From NCBI RefSeq assembly GCF_002939385.1, contig NZ_MULI01000002.1:1-64000 (forward strand): DNA of 64,000 nucleotides, written 5' to 3'. This document shows, in pieces, positions 29,014 through 37,510 of this stretch. This DNA comes from Streptomyces sp. MH60. Lineage in GTDB: Bacteria; Actinomycetota; Actinomycetes; Streptomycetales; Streptomycetaceae. A program made the position numbers and the translations under genes. Position 1 is the first letter of the stretch, and every line of letters starts with the position of its first letter. Under the pieces are notes generated by a model that was not told where the DNA came from, searched no databases, and worked only from the letters and a program-made list of their open reading frames with translations.

Positions 29014-29766
29014 GTGAACAGCACAACGGACCCCGACGGAGTACGGTCGGCGAGAGCGGCAGGACAGCGCATCGGTCCCGCGGTGCGGGCCGCACGCGAA
29101 GCACGCGGGATGTCACTGCGGGCGCTGGCGCGCCAGATCGGCGTCTCCCCGAGCTTCCTCTCCCAGCTCGAACGGAACAAGACCAATGCGAGCGTGGGCA
29201 CCCTCTACACCCTGGTGGAGGCCCTCGACCTGTCGCTGGACCATCTCGTGTCGGCGGATCCCGGCTCGCCGGGAGCGGCTCGGCCCGCCCCGCCGGCAGC
29301 CGAACCGGACTCGTCGGCCCCGGGCGGTCCGAGTGCCGTGGTGAGCCGGTTCGGAGCAGTGGACGGTCCGGTGCTGCACGTCGGGGACCGAGCACGGATC
29401 CGGTTCCCGGGAGTGGTCTGGGAGCGGCTGACGCAGGCGGCGGACCCATGGGTGGACTTCCTGCACGTGCGCTACGAGCCCGGTAGCGCCTCGTGCGCCC
29501 CCGACGACATGATGCGGCACGGCGGCCGCGAGTACGCGTTGATCCTGTCCGGCCGGATCCGTGTCCAGATCGGCTTCGAGACCTACGACCTGACCGAGGG
29601 AGACTCGGTCACGTTCGACTCCATGACGCCCCACCGCCTGAGCAACGAGTCCGACGCGCCCGTCGAAGCCGTGTGGTTCGTCGTCGGCGGACGGAGTGAC
29701 GAGCGGGCCCACACGGCAGCCGCCCCCGCACCCGACGTCACGCACCTGCCCTCCCTGCGCACCTGA
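29014..29766 (+). CDS. XRE-family HTH / cupin transcriptional regulator
   Basis: 250 residues from a GTG start with AAGGAG five bases upstream. Residues ~20-78 form a Cro/CI-type helix-turn-helix (REARGMSLRALARQIGVS ... SFLSQLERNKTNASVGTLYTL). An Ala/Pro linker follows, and residues ~165-235 form a small cupin with the EYALILSGRIRVQIGFE and YDLTEGDSVTFDSMTPHRLSNE signature. In this family the cupin senses a small metabolite and the HTH controls neighbouring catabolic genes (PuuR-like organisation). The divergent MBL hydrolase and the aldehyde dehydrogenase just downstream on the opposite strand are natural candidate targets. Confidence 0.9.
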   Translation: MNSTTDPDGVRSARAAGQRIGPAVRAAREARGMSLRALARQIGVSPSFLSQLERNKTNASVGTLYTLVEALDLSLDHLVSADPGSPGAARPAPPAAEPDSSAPGGPSAVVSRFGAVDGPVLHVGDRARIRFPGVVWERLTQAADPWVDFLHVRYEPGSASCAPDDMMRHGGREYALILSGRIRVQIGFETYDLTEGDSVTFDSMTPHRLSNESDAPVEAVWFVVGGRSDERAHTAAAPAPDVTHLPSLRT

Positions 29767-29769
29767 ACG

Positions 29770-30008
29770 CACCGGGTGGGTGTCGTCGCCGTTCGGCCCA
29801 CAGTGGCCGACGCACGGCACTATCGAGAACGGCACCGGCGCCGCGAGTGCCTCGGTCACCGAGGCGGCCGCACGCGCCCCGGCTTCACCGACTCCGTGAG
29901 CGGCTCGACGGACCGGTTCCACGCCACGACGTCGTGACCCGCTGAGACCAGTCGGCCCGCGATCGCCGACCCCGTCGATCCCGGCCCGACGAAGCCGATC
30001 GTCGCCAT
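29770..30008 (-). pseudogene. Frameshifted, truncated beta-hydroxyacid dehydrogenase
   Basis: The ATG at 30008 shares its A with the aldehyde dehydrogenase stop (TGATG), a coupled start. The first ~45 codons read as the Rossmann start of a 3-hydroxyisobutyrate/6-phosphogluconate dehydrogenase (MATIGFVGPGSTGSAIAG ... HDVVAWNRSVEPLTESV), then the frame stops at 29856. Homology continues in another minus frame as EAGARAAASVTEALAAPVPFS, showing a frameshift near 29885-29900, and is lost near 29790. Only about 75 of the usual ~290 residues remain. A full-length homologue lies at 42243-43106. The regulator gene ends immediately beyond the remnant, so a deletion probably joined the two. Confidence 0.7.
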
Positions 30009-31384
30009 CAGCCCCTCCAGACGGTCTTGAGGTTGCAGAACTCGCGCAGCCCTTCGGTGGCCAGTTCCCGGCCGATACCGGAGTTCTTGGTGCCGCCGAA
30101 GGGCAGTTCGGGGTGGGACACGGTCATCCCGTTGACGAAGACCGCACCGGCATCCAGGCGTTCGACGAGGAGACGCTCCTCTTCCGGATCCGTGGTCCAC
30201 ACCGAGGAACTCAGCCCGAACGCCGTGTCATTGGCCACCGACACGGCCTCCTCCACATCAGCGACTCGGAGGACGACCGCCACCGGCCCGAACGCCTCTT
30301 CCCGGTACAGCCGCATCTCGGGCGTGACGTTCTCCAGCACGGCGGGCTCGAAGAACCAGCCCAGCCCCTCGGTCGCAGCGCCACCGCACCGCAGCCGCGC
30401 TCCGAGCGAGACGGCGTCCTCCACCAGCTCGACCAGTTCCCTGCGGCCCGTCTCGGTAGCGAGCGGTCCGACGTCCGTCGCTTCCTCCATCGGAGCGCCC
30501 ACCACCAGTGCCTTCGTACCCTCGACGAACGCCTGGACGAAGGCGTCGTAGACGTCGGTGTGGACGATGAAGCGCTTGGCGGCGACGCAGGACTGCCCGT
30601 TGTTCACCGTGCGCGCCGCGACAGCGGTGCGCGCAGCAGCCTGGACGTCCGCGCTGGGCAGCACCACGAAGGGGTCGGAACCGCCGAGTTCCAGCACGGT
30701 CTTCTTCACCTCGGATCCGGCCACGGCTGCGACGGCACGCCCCGCCGGCTCGGAACCGGTGAGCGTGACGGCGGCCACCCGCCGGTCCCGGACGATCCGC
30801 TCCACCTCCGACGAGCCGATCAGCAGGGCCTGGAAGGCGCCCCTCGGAAAGCCGGCACGAGCGAACAGATCGTCCAGGTAGAGGGCCGTCTGCGGCACGT
30901 TGGAGGCGTGCTTCAGCAGTCCGACGTTGCCCGCCATCAGAGCGGGTGCGGCAAAGCGGATCACCTGCCACATCGGGAAGTTCCACGGCATCACCGCGAG
31001 GACGGCTCCCAACGGCTCGTAGCGTGTGAAGGCGGCCGAAGCACCGACCGCCGCGGGATCGCCCAGTGGCTGGTCGGCGAGCATCTCCTCGGCGTGGTCG
31101 GCGTAGTAGCGCATCGTGCGGCCACTCTTGAGGACCTCGGCGCGGGCCTGCGTGATCGGCTTGCCCATCTCCTCGGTCAGCAGGCCGGCGGTGTCCCGTG
31201 ACTCGTCCGTCACCAGATCGGCGGCGGTACGCATCCACGCGGCCCGCTGGGCGAAGGTGGTCCTCCTCATCTCCCGAGCCGCTTCGACGCTCAGCGCCAG
31301 CCGCTCCTCCACCTCCTCCGGGCTCATTGAGGGGAAGGACCGGACCAGCTCACCGGTGGCCGGATTGACAGTGGCGATCGGCAT
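30008..31384 (-). CDS. NAD(P)-dependent aldehyde dehydrogenase (succinate-semialdehyde dehydrogenase-like)
   Basis: 458 residues from ATG 31384, with AAGGAG six bases upstream. The catalytic Cys266 (NNGQSCVAAKRF) and general-base Glu232 (LELGGSDPFVV) are present, along with the Rossmann/cofactor segments PWNFPMWQV and TGSEPAGRAV. Length and N-terminus (IATVNPATGE) match the GabD/SSADH-like branch, which oxidises short aldehydes such as succinate semialdehyde to acids. The gene is divergent from the E1 gene of a 2-oxoacid dehydrogenase complex. The shared upstream region carries repeated GGATCC-centred palindromes. The broken hydroxyacid dehydrogenase was coupled downstream. Substrate is inferred from the family only. 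Confidence 0.88.
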   Translation of the reverse strand: MPIATVNPATGELVRSFPSMSPEEVEERLALSVEAAREMRRTTFAQRAAWMRTAADLVTDESRDTAGLLTEEMGKPITQARAEVLKSGRTMRYYADHAEEMLADQPLGDPAAVGASAAFTRYEPLGAVLAVMPWNFPMWQVIRFAAPALMAGNVGLLKHASNVPQTALYLDDLFARAGFPRGAFQALLIGSSEVERIVRDRRVAAVTLTGSEPAGRAVAAVAGSEVKKTVLELGGSDPFVVLPSADVQAAARTAVAARTVNNGQSCVAAKRFIVHTDVYDAFVQAFVEGTKALVVGAPMEEATDVGPLATETGRRELVELVEDAVSLGARLRCGGAATEGLGWFFEPAVLENVTPEMRLYREEAFGPVAVVLRVADVEEAVSVANDTAFGLSSSVWTTDPEEERLLVERLDAGAVFVNGMTVSHPELPFGGTKNSGIGRELATEGLREFCNLKTVWRG

Positions 31385-31417
31385 GAGGTTCTCCTTGATG
31401 CACGGCGGCCTGGCTTG

Positions 31418-31671
31418 ATTGGATCCATCATGACACGACTCCATCTTGGCCGTGGGCGCTCCCGCCAGGTCGGTCCCGTGCGTCCCCAGGCAGATGACGC
31501 CTCGTCGAGGTCGTACCCGTAGAACGAGAACGCCAGACGGTGGCCTCCGGCAGCGCTGTTGAGCGGCGGCACCGAACCGGCTGCGGAGGCCTCGTAGGCG
31601 AAGACCTCGAACCGGCGGACCCCGGACAGAGGAGAGGACGGCTCACGCTTACCTGTTGCATTGGATCCAAT
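31418..31671. promoter_or_regulatory. Paired ATTGGATCC palindromes in a divergent promoter region
   Basis: The 385-base gap between the aldehyde dehydrogenase and E1 genes holds ATTGGATCCAAT (31660-31671, perfect 12-base palindrome) and ATTGGATCCATC (31418-31429, ten of twelve bases the same). The second lies 34 bases upstream of the dehydrogenase start; the first lies about 100 bases upstream of E1. They look like operator copies for one regulator of both genes. The GntR/FCD regulator at 53962 or the XRE-cupin regulator are candidates. No other gene is visible in this gap. Confidence 0.5.
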
Positions 31672-31769
31672 CGTGCCCCTACATTAGCCGAACTCCACCC
31701 ATCGGGAACCCCTGAAACCTCAGCCCTGGGACGCCCGTAGTGGATTCATTGAGACGAGAGGGGCTGATC

Positions 31770-33944
31770 GTGGCCAAACATTCCAAGCTCTCCGCGGCGC
31801 AACCGTGGGTTGAACTGAGCCTCACCGCAGCGGACCGGAAACAAGCCGACCCGGACGTGGTGCTTCGCATGCTGGCCTTCACCCAGTGGGTGCGGACCTT
31901 CGAGGAGTACGTCCTGGAACTCGCCGCCAAGGGCCTCGTGCACGGCCCCGCGCACTCCAGCATCGGCCAGGAGGGCGGCGCCGTCGGCTCCCTGCTGGAC
32001 CTGCGCTCCGACGACTTCGTCAACGGATCCCACCGCGGCCACCACCAGTTCCTCGCCAAGGCGTTCGGCCACGTCGTCGCACCGGGGACCGGCCTGCCCG
32101 AACTGACCGGCGAGGTCGTGGACGTGCTGCGGCGCACCCTCGCGGAGATCTGCGGACTGGACCAGGGCTGGAGCCGGGGCCGCGGTGGCTCGATGCACCT
32201 GATGTGGCGGCAGGCCGGCGCGATGGGAACCAACGCGATCGTCGGCGGCGGGGTGCCCCAGGCCGCGGGATTCGCCTGGAACCAGCGCCAGGCAGGCACC
32301 GACGCGGTCACCGTCACCTACTTCGGCGACGGCGCCGTGAACATCGGCTCGGTGCTGGAGACGTTCAACCTCGCCGCGGCCTGGAAGCTGCCGCTGTGCT
32401 TCTTCGTGGAGAACAACCTCTACGCCGTCTCCACCCACGTCGCGGACGTGACCGCGGAGCCCCGGCTGTCGGCCCGCGGTCCGGGCTTCGGCATCCCGTC
32501 CTGGCGGGTGGACGGCATGGACCCCCTCGCCGTACGCGCGGCGATGGCGGAGGCCGTCGCACATATGCGGGCGGGCAACGGTCCGACCGTCGTCGAGGCC
32601 GAGGTCTACCGCTACTTCCACCAGAACGGCCCCTTCCCCGGCAGCGCCTTCGGGTACCGCAGCAAGGCCGAGGAGAAGGAGTGGCGCGACCGGGACCCGC
32701 TCACCCGGCTGCAGACCCACGCGATCGAGGCCGGACTGCTCACCGAGGAGGAGGTGAGCGGGCTGCGGACACGGGCCGCCGACACCATGGCGGAGATCGG
32801 CGACTCCTTCCTCGAATCCGTGTCCGGCGGCAAGCCCGGGGAGAGGCGCATCATCGGGGACCTGTGGCCGGACACCGCCTTCGTCGACGTCGGCGTACGC
32901 GGAGAGCTCTCCGAGCTGCAGGGGCTCCGATACGCCACGGACGAACCGGCGGGGGAGAAGGAGGAGATGCGCTTCATCGACGCCGTCTCCGCCGTACTGG
33001 CCAGGCGTATGGAACAGGACGACCGCATCGTGGTCCTCGGTGAGGACGTCCACCGGCTCAACGGCGGGACCAACGGGGCGACCAAGACGCCCCTGCAGCG
33101 CTTCCCCGAGCGGGTGCTGGGCACCCCGATCAGCGAGAACGCGTTCACCGGCCTGGCGGCCGGGATGGCGATCGACGGACGCTACCGGCCCGTCGTGGAG
33201 TTCATGTACGCCGACTTCATGTGGGTCGCGGCGGACCAACTGTTCAACCAGGTCGCCAAGGCCCGGCACATGTTCGGCGGCACCACCGCCGTGCCCTTCG
33301 TACTGCGCAGCAAGCTCGCCGCCGGGGCCGGGTACGGCTCGCAGCACTCCATGGACCCGGCCGGGATCCTCGCCACCGCTCCCGGGCTGAGGATCGTGGC
33401 GCCTTCGGACCCGGCCGACTACATCGGCCTCATGAACACGGCGCTCGCCTGCGACGACCCGGTCGTGGTCCTCGAGCACGTCGACCTGTACCCGACCTCG
33501 TGCCGGGTGCCGGCCGGCGACCTGGACTACGCGCTGCCGGTCGGCCGCGCGGCCGTGCGGCGCCACGGCGACGACGTCACCGTCATCTCCTACCTGAGCA
33601 TGGTCGGCCACTGCCTGGAGGCGCTGGACGTCGTCACCGACGTGCAGGCCGACCTCATCGACCTGCGGTGGCTCGACCGCGCCTCCCTGGACTGGACGAC
33701 GATCGAGAAGAGCGTGCGCCGTACGAACCGTGTCCTCGTCGTCGAACAGGGCGCGCGAGGTACCTCGTACGGAGCCTGGCTGGCCGACGAGATCGCCCGG
33801 CGCCTGTTCGACTGGCTCGACGCCCCCGTGCAGCGGGTCACCGGAGGGGAGGCGGCCCCGAGCATCAGCAAGGTCCTGGAACGGGCCGCCGTCGCCCGAA
33901 CCGACGAAGTGGTAGCGGCTCTGCGAGCCGTCAAGAACGCCTGA
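31770..33944 (+). CDS. Fused E1 alpha-beta subunit of a 2-oxoacid/acetoin-type dehydrogenase complex
   Basis: 724 residues from GTG 31770 (GAGAGG upstream; an alternative GTG at 31740 has no site). The alpha half (~30-350) has the thiamine-diphosphate motif G186-D-G ... N215-N216 (YFGDGAVNIG ... FFVENN) and the HRGHHQFLAKA and GRGGSMHL segments. The beta half starts near Met400 (MRFIDAVSAVLARRM) and contains GEDV, TPISENAFTGLAAGMA and EFMYADFM. It would decarboxylate a 2-oxoacid (or cleave acetoin) and pass the acyl group to lipoyl-E2. Most E1 alpha and beta subunits are separate; this is a natural head-to-tail fusion. The E2 gene follows after 10 bases. No E3 gene is in the window, so the housekeeping lipoamide dehydrogenase is presumably shared. 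Confidence 0.9.
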   Translation: MAKHSKLSAAQPWVELSLTAADRKQADPDVVLRMLAFTQWVRTFEEYVLELAAKGLVHGPAHSSIGQEGGAVGSLLDLRSDDFVNGSHRGHHQFLAKAFGHVVAPGTGLPELTGEVVDVLRRTLAEICGLDQGWSRGRGGSMHLMWRQAGAMGTNAIVGGGVPQAAGFAWNQRQAGTDAVTVTYFGDGAVNIGSVLETFNLAAAWKLPLCFFVENNLYAVSTHVADVTAEPRLSARGPGFGIPSWRVDGMDPLAVRAAMAEAVAHMRAGNGPTVVEAEVYRYFHQNGPFPGSAFGYRSKAEEKEWRDRDPLTRLQTHAIEAGLLTEEEVSGLRTRAADTMAEIGDSFLESVSGGKPGERRIIGDLWPDTAFVDVGVRGELSELQGLRYATDEPAGEKEEMRFIDAVSAVLARRMEQDDRIVVLGEDVHRLNGGTNGATKTPLQRFPERVLGTPISENAFTGLAAGMAIDGRYRPVVEFMYADFMWVAADQLFNQVAKARHMFGGTTAVPFVLRSKLAAGAGYGSQHSMDPAGILATAPGLRIVAPSDPADYIGLMNTALACDDPVVVLEHVDLYPTSCRVPAGDLDYALPVGRAAVRRHGDDVTVISYLSMVGHCLEALDVVTDVQADLIDLRWLDRASLDWTTIEKSVRRTNRVLVVEQGARGTSYGAWLADEIARRLFDWLDAPVQRVTGGEAAPSISKVLERAAVARTDEVVAALRAVKNA

Positions 33945-33954
33945 GGTGGAGATC

Positions 33955-35277
33955 ATGGCTGAACTCATGCGTGTTCCCGAGGTCGCGGCCGGAGCCACCG
34001 ACGTGATCATGGGTGAATGGCTGGTGCCCGAGGGCGCGGAACTCACCGCGGGCGCCCCGCTCGCGGTCGTCGAGACCGACAAGGCGCAGGTCGAGGTGGA
34101 GGCGGAAACGGAGACGGTGCTGCTGCGCACCCTGGTGCGACCGGGCACACGGGTCCCTGTCGGCGCGCCGATGGCGCTGCTGGGCACCCACGCTGAACGG
34201 GACTCCGACCTGGACGCCGTCCTGGCCGGGCTGGGTGTCGAAGCCGTCGGCACCCCCGAGGAGGCCGGCCCCGAGGCGCCTCCTGCCCAGGACGCGCCGC
34301 CCGCGGACGTCTCGTCCGTGTCACCCGCTGAGGCGCCGGAACCGGCGGGCCCGCAGGAGCCCGGCACGGCCTTCTCCGGCGGCCGTCGTTTCGCCAGCCC
34401 GCTCGCACGCCGACTGCTGCGCACCGCCGGCATCGACATCGCCACGGTGACCGGCAGTGGGCCGGGCGGACGCGTCGTCCGGCGCGACGCCGAAGAGGCA
34501 GTCCAACGGGCGGCGCAGGCGTCGGCACCGCCCGCGCCACCGACGCCCGCGGTGGCAGCCGGTGACACAGGTGCACAACTGCCCCTGGGGTTCGGTGAAC
34601 CGGCCCAGGTCACACCGCACAGCCGACTGCGCCGCGCCATCGCGATCAGGCTCACGCAGAGCAAGCGCGAGGTGCCCCACTTCTACCTCAAGAGGTCGGT
34701 CGAGGTGGACGCGTTGCTGCGGCTGCGTGCGGACCTCAATGCCGGTGCGGACGTGCGGATCTCGGTCAACGACCTGCTGGTCAAGGCCGTCGCCGCAGCG
34801 CACACCGCTGTACCGCAGGCCAACGTGGTGTGGACCGAGGACGCGCTGCTCCACTACGAGTCGGCCGACGTCGCGGTCGCGATCGCCTCCGAGCGCGGGC
34901 TGGTGACGCCGGTGCTGCGCGGCGTCGGAGAGAAGTCGGTCGGTTTGGTCTCCGCAGAGGTGCGCCGGTTCGTCCGCGCGGCGGAGGAGGGGGCGTTGCG
35001 GCAGCGGGACCTGGAGGGCGGGTCGATCACCGTCACCAATCTCGGCATGCACGGGGTCGACGAGTTCTCCGCCATCATCAACCCTCCGCAGTCGATGATC
35101 CTCGCCGTGGGCGCGATCCGATCCGTGCCCGTGGTGCGCGAGGCCGAGGTCGTCGCCGCCTCGTCCCTGTCCCTCGTGCTCTCCGTCGACCACCGTGCCG
35201 TGGACGGTGCGCTCGCGGCGCGGTGGCTCGACGCCCTGGTGGACGCCGTCGCCCGGCCCTACCGGCTGCTGGTGTGA
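33955..35277 (+). CDS. Dihydrolipoamide acyltransferase E2 component
   Basis: 440 residues from ATG 33955 (GGTGGAG a few bases upstream). Domains in order: lipoyl domain 1-~85 with the lipoylated Lys43 in ETDKAQ; an Ala/Pro/Glu linker; a peripheral-subunit-binding domain ~146-185 (FASPLARRLLRTAGID); a second flexible linker; and the acyltransferase core ~220-440 ending in the catalytic H413-x3-D417 motif (SVDHRAVDGAL). It accepts the acyl group from the E1 fusion upstream and transfers it to CoA. There is a single lipoyl domain. Acyl specificity (acetyl, acetoin-derived or branched) cannot be decided here. A strong hairpin follows. Confidence 0.92.
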   Translation: MAELMRVPEVAAGATDVIMGEWLVPEGAELTAGAPLAVVETDKAQVEVEAETETVLLRTLVRPGTRVPVGAPMALLGTHAERDSDLDAVLAGLGVEAVGTPEEAGPEAPPAQDAPPADVSSVSPAEAPEPAGPQEPGTAFSGGRRFASPLARRLLRTAGIDIATVTGSGPGGRVVRRDAEEAVQRAAQASAPPAPPTPAVAAGDTGAQLPLGFGEPAQVTPHSRLRRAIAIRLTQSKREVPHFYLKRSVEVDALLRLRADLNAGADVRISVNDLLVKAVAAAHTAVPQANVVWTEDALLHYESADVAVAIASERGLVTPVLRGVGEKSVGLVSAEVRRFVRAAEEGALRQRDLEGGSITVTNLGMHGVDEFSAIINPPQSMILAVGAIRSVPVVREAEVVAASSLSLVLSVDHRAVDGALAARWLDALVDAVARPYRLLV

Positions 35278-35283
35278 CTCGAC

Positions 35284-35311
35284 GGTCCGGGCCGCACCCG
35301 CGGCCCGGACC
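35284..35311 (+). terminator. Terminator after the E1-E2 operon
   Basis: Perfect 12-base arms GGTCCGGGCCGC (35284-35295) and GCGGCCCGGACC (35300-35311) with an ACCC loop begin six bases after the E2 stop codon. Confidence 0.85.
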
Positions 35312-35700
35312 CGCCGGCCATCGTCGAGGTCGCTCCGGGCGGTGTTGCGGCCGTTGCGCGTCGGGTGGAGTGACCTCCGCGGTAGGGCTCGCGGGCGACA
35401 TGACGTTTCAGACAGCGCATGATGCCCTTCTTCGGCAGGCCCCCGCCGGTCCGTAGTGCGCTCCCCTACTTTGTTCAGTGGCGCATAACACAGTCAGTGC
35501 CGTCAGCTTCGCTGTCAAGGTTGGCCCAGGCGAGGAAATCGTCGATGTCATCCGTCATAACGTGTTGCGTTGCCGTGCAGAGCGGCGCCGGAGAAGCATC
35601 GCGACTCAGTCTTGCGGTGAGTTTTCACGCCTCGTAATGTTCAGTACCAACACACAGTGTGAATGTGGTTGAACGGACCCGTCAGCAAGGAGAGTTCCAC
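35312..35700 (+). promoter_or_regulatory. Leader/promoter region of the M24-family gene
   Basis: A 389-base gap, AT-richer from about 35460. It has an odd palindrome CACAC-A-GTGTG at 35651-35661, about 40 bases before the M24 start, which could be an operator. A 64-codon open frame from 35478 lacks a ribosome site and family features, and I do not call it a gene. Confidence 0.35.
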
Positions 35701-37095
35701 ATGATCAGCAGCGTGGCCAGCACGGGAACCAACGCGGTCGACTGGGAGGAGAGGATCGACTACACGCGCCTGCGCGGTGACCGACTGGCGCGGCTCAAGG
35801 CGCAGCTCGACGCTTCGGACTGCGGGGCCGTACTGGCCTTCGACTTCTCCAACATCCGGTACATGACCGCCACACACATCGGCACGTGGGCGATGGACAA
35901 GCTCATCCGCTTCAGTCTGCTCACCCGGAGGACCGACCCGATCTCATGGGACTTCGGCTCCGCCGCCAAGCACCACCAGCTGTACAACCCCTGGCTGTCG
36001 GAGACCACGGCCGAGGCCGACGCGGACCCGCACGCGCCGCACCACGGTGCGGCGCGGCCGCGTGCCGAGTCCGGTGCCAGGGCCGGCATATCCACCCTCC
36101 GCGGGGCCATCAGTCCCGACGCGGAGATCGCCCGTTCGGTGGCCCGCAAGATCAAGAGGGAGCTGGAGAAGTACGGTCTGGCGAACGAGCCGCTCGGCGT
36201 GGACGTCATCGAGCTTCCCGTCCTCTTCGCGCTGCGCGACGAGGGCATCGACGTCGTCGACGGCCAGCAGATATTCATGGAGGCCCGGCGGATCAAGAGC
36301 CACGACGAGATCGCCCTGCTGACCCAGGCCGCCTCCATGGTCGACGCCGCCTACGACGAGCTCTACCGGTTCCTCCGCCCGGGCGTGCGGGAGAACGAGT
36401 GCGTCGGCCTGGTCGCCAAGACGCTCTACGACCTCGGCTCCGAATACGTCGAAGGCGTAAACGCCATCAGCGGTGAACGGTGCTCGCCCCATCCCCACGT
36501 CTTCTCCGACCGGCTCATCCGCCCCGGCGACCCGGCCTTCTTCGACATCCTGCACAGCTTCAACGGTTACCGCACCTGCTACTACCGCACCTTCGCGGTC
36601 GGCTCCGCGAGCCGGGCTCAGCACGACGCCTACAAGCGGGCCCGGGAGTACATGGACCGGGCGATCGCACTGGTACGCCCCGGAGCCACCACTGCCGACA
36701 TCGTCTCGGTGTGGCCCACGGCGCAGGAGTTCGGCTTCCCCGACGAGGAGGCGGCGTTCGCCCTCCAGTACGGCCACGGCGTCGGCCTGTCCATCTGGGA
36801 GAAGCCGATCTTCTCCCGGCTGGTCTCGCTCGAACACCCCGAAGTGCTGCAGGAGGGCATGGTGTTCGCCCTGGAGACCTACTGGCCCGCGGCGGACGGT
36901 GTGGGTGCGGCACGTATCGAGGAGGAGGTCGTGGTCACCGCCGACGGCTGCAAGGTGATCACGAAGTTCCCCGCCGAGGACCTCATCGTCGCCGGGCAGA
37001 GGTACTACGCCGTGGGTGGGGCGCTGCCGACCCTGCGCGACTCGCAGTCCCACCTCAACACGGCCGCCGGCGGGGGGACGAACGCACCCTGCTGA
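35701..37095 (+). CDS. M24 (aminopeptidase P / creatinase-fold) family protein with an altered metal site
   Basis: 464 residues from ATG 35701, eight bases after AAGGAG. Residues ~1-195 form the creatinase N-terminal domain (FSNIRYMTATHIGTWAMDKL) and ~200-430 the pita-bread M24 domain. Metal-site positions are Asp282 (FFDILHSF), His359 (YGHGVGLS), Glu392 (ALETYWP) and Glu407/408 (RIEEEVVV). The second Asp, normally eleven residues after the first in the SDxTR context, is Cys293 (RTCYYRTF). Peptidases of this fold use two metals, so a mononuclear or non-peptidase role (creatinase-like hydrolase or lyase) is possible. The closest sequences I recall share this FDI...YRTCYYRTF signature and are annotated only as M24 or Xaa-Pro peptidases. 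A decayed second copy of its 3' end lies near 52.1-52.3 kb. Confidence 0.85.
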   Translation: MISSVASTGTNAVDWEERIDYTRLRGDRLARLKAQLDASDCGAVLAFDFSNIRYMTATHIGTWAMDKLIRFSLLTRRTDPISWDFGSAAKHHQLYNPWLSETTAEADADPHAPHHGAARPRAESGARAGISTLRGAISPDAEIARSVARKIKRELEKYGLANEPLGVDVIELPVLFALRDEGIDVVDGQQIFMEARRIKSHDEIALLTQAASMVDAAYDELYRFLRPGVRENECVGLVAKTLYDLGSEYVEGVNAISGERCSPHPHVFSDRLIRPGDPAFFDILHSFNGYRTCYYRTFAVGSASRAQHDAYKRAREYMDRAIALVRPGATTADIVSVWPTAQEFGFPDEEAAFALQYGHGVGLSIWEKPIFSRLVSLEHPEVLQEGMVFALETYWPAADGVGAARIEEEVVVTADGCKVITKFPAEDLIVAGQRYYAVGGALPTLRDSQSHLNTAAGGGTNAPC

Positions 37096-37340
37096 CCACC
37101 ATCGGCGCACTGATTGACCGGTCCCTGGAACGAGCGGGGCTCTACGACGCCGATCACACCCGTTCTCGCGAACTTCAGCGAGCGCTGCCCCCGCGAGATC
37201 CGCCCACCGTCCCGGCCCGCACCGCGGGGGCCCGCACCGCGGCGGCCCGCTACCACCCCGGGTCAGGGCACGGGCGTGCGAGGGGCGACTGGTACGACGT
37301 CATCCCGCTCTCCGGGGGCCAGGTCACCAGGGCACCACTA
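37083..37340 (+). pseudogene. Fragment of a SpoIIE/PP2C-type phosphatase
   Basis: A frame starting inside the last codons of the M24 gene reads TLLTTIGALIDRSLERAGLYDA, then RSRELQRALPPRDPPTVP, ARYHPGSGHGR and GDWYDVIPLSGG. These are the linker and first catalytic strand of GAF-SpoIIE phosphatases, and can be compared with GGDWYDAFALSP in the intact gene at 55063-56808. No start or GAF domain precedes it and the sequence diverges after about 37325, before the remaining metal motifs. It is a remnant of roughly 85 codons, cut on both sides. Confidence 0.65.
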
Positions 37341-37510
37341 CACCGCCATGGGAAAGCGCATCTGGTCCGAGCCGGATGTTCATGGCGCGGAGGCGCGCGA
37401 CGACGCATCCCTCGACACCCTCGGGCTGATGTTCCCGGACATCGGGGAGTTCGCCGGGGACCTGGACGTGCTTCCCTTCGGGGACCAGGAGCCCCCGGGG
37501 TACGCTCGCG
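37341..37510 (+). other. Unassigned coding-like stretch
   Basis: From ATG 37348 a frame with strong third-position G/C bias reads MGKRIWSEPDVHGAEARDD and continues LGLMFPDIGEFAGDLDVLPFG before it runs into the terminator of the MFS gene. No ribosome site, domain or family is recognisable. It may be the tail of a deleted gene fused to the phosphatase remnant. Confidence 0.3.

Noticed and set aside
31746..34664. 972-codon minus-strand frame opposite E1/E2
   Set aside because: Antisense shadow of well-supported enzyme genes.
35478..35672. 64-codon ORF upstream of the M24 gene
   Set aside because: No ribosome site, poor codon bias and no recognisable family; more likely leader sequence.
35701..37095. 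DMSP lyase DddP for the M24 protein, and DmdA for the GcvT-like protein
   Set aside because: The remembered DddP sequence differs in its N-terminal and metal-site motifs, and DmdA is about 100 residues shorter and lacks the LigM-like segments; a DMSP pathway is not supported.
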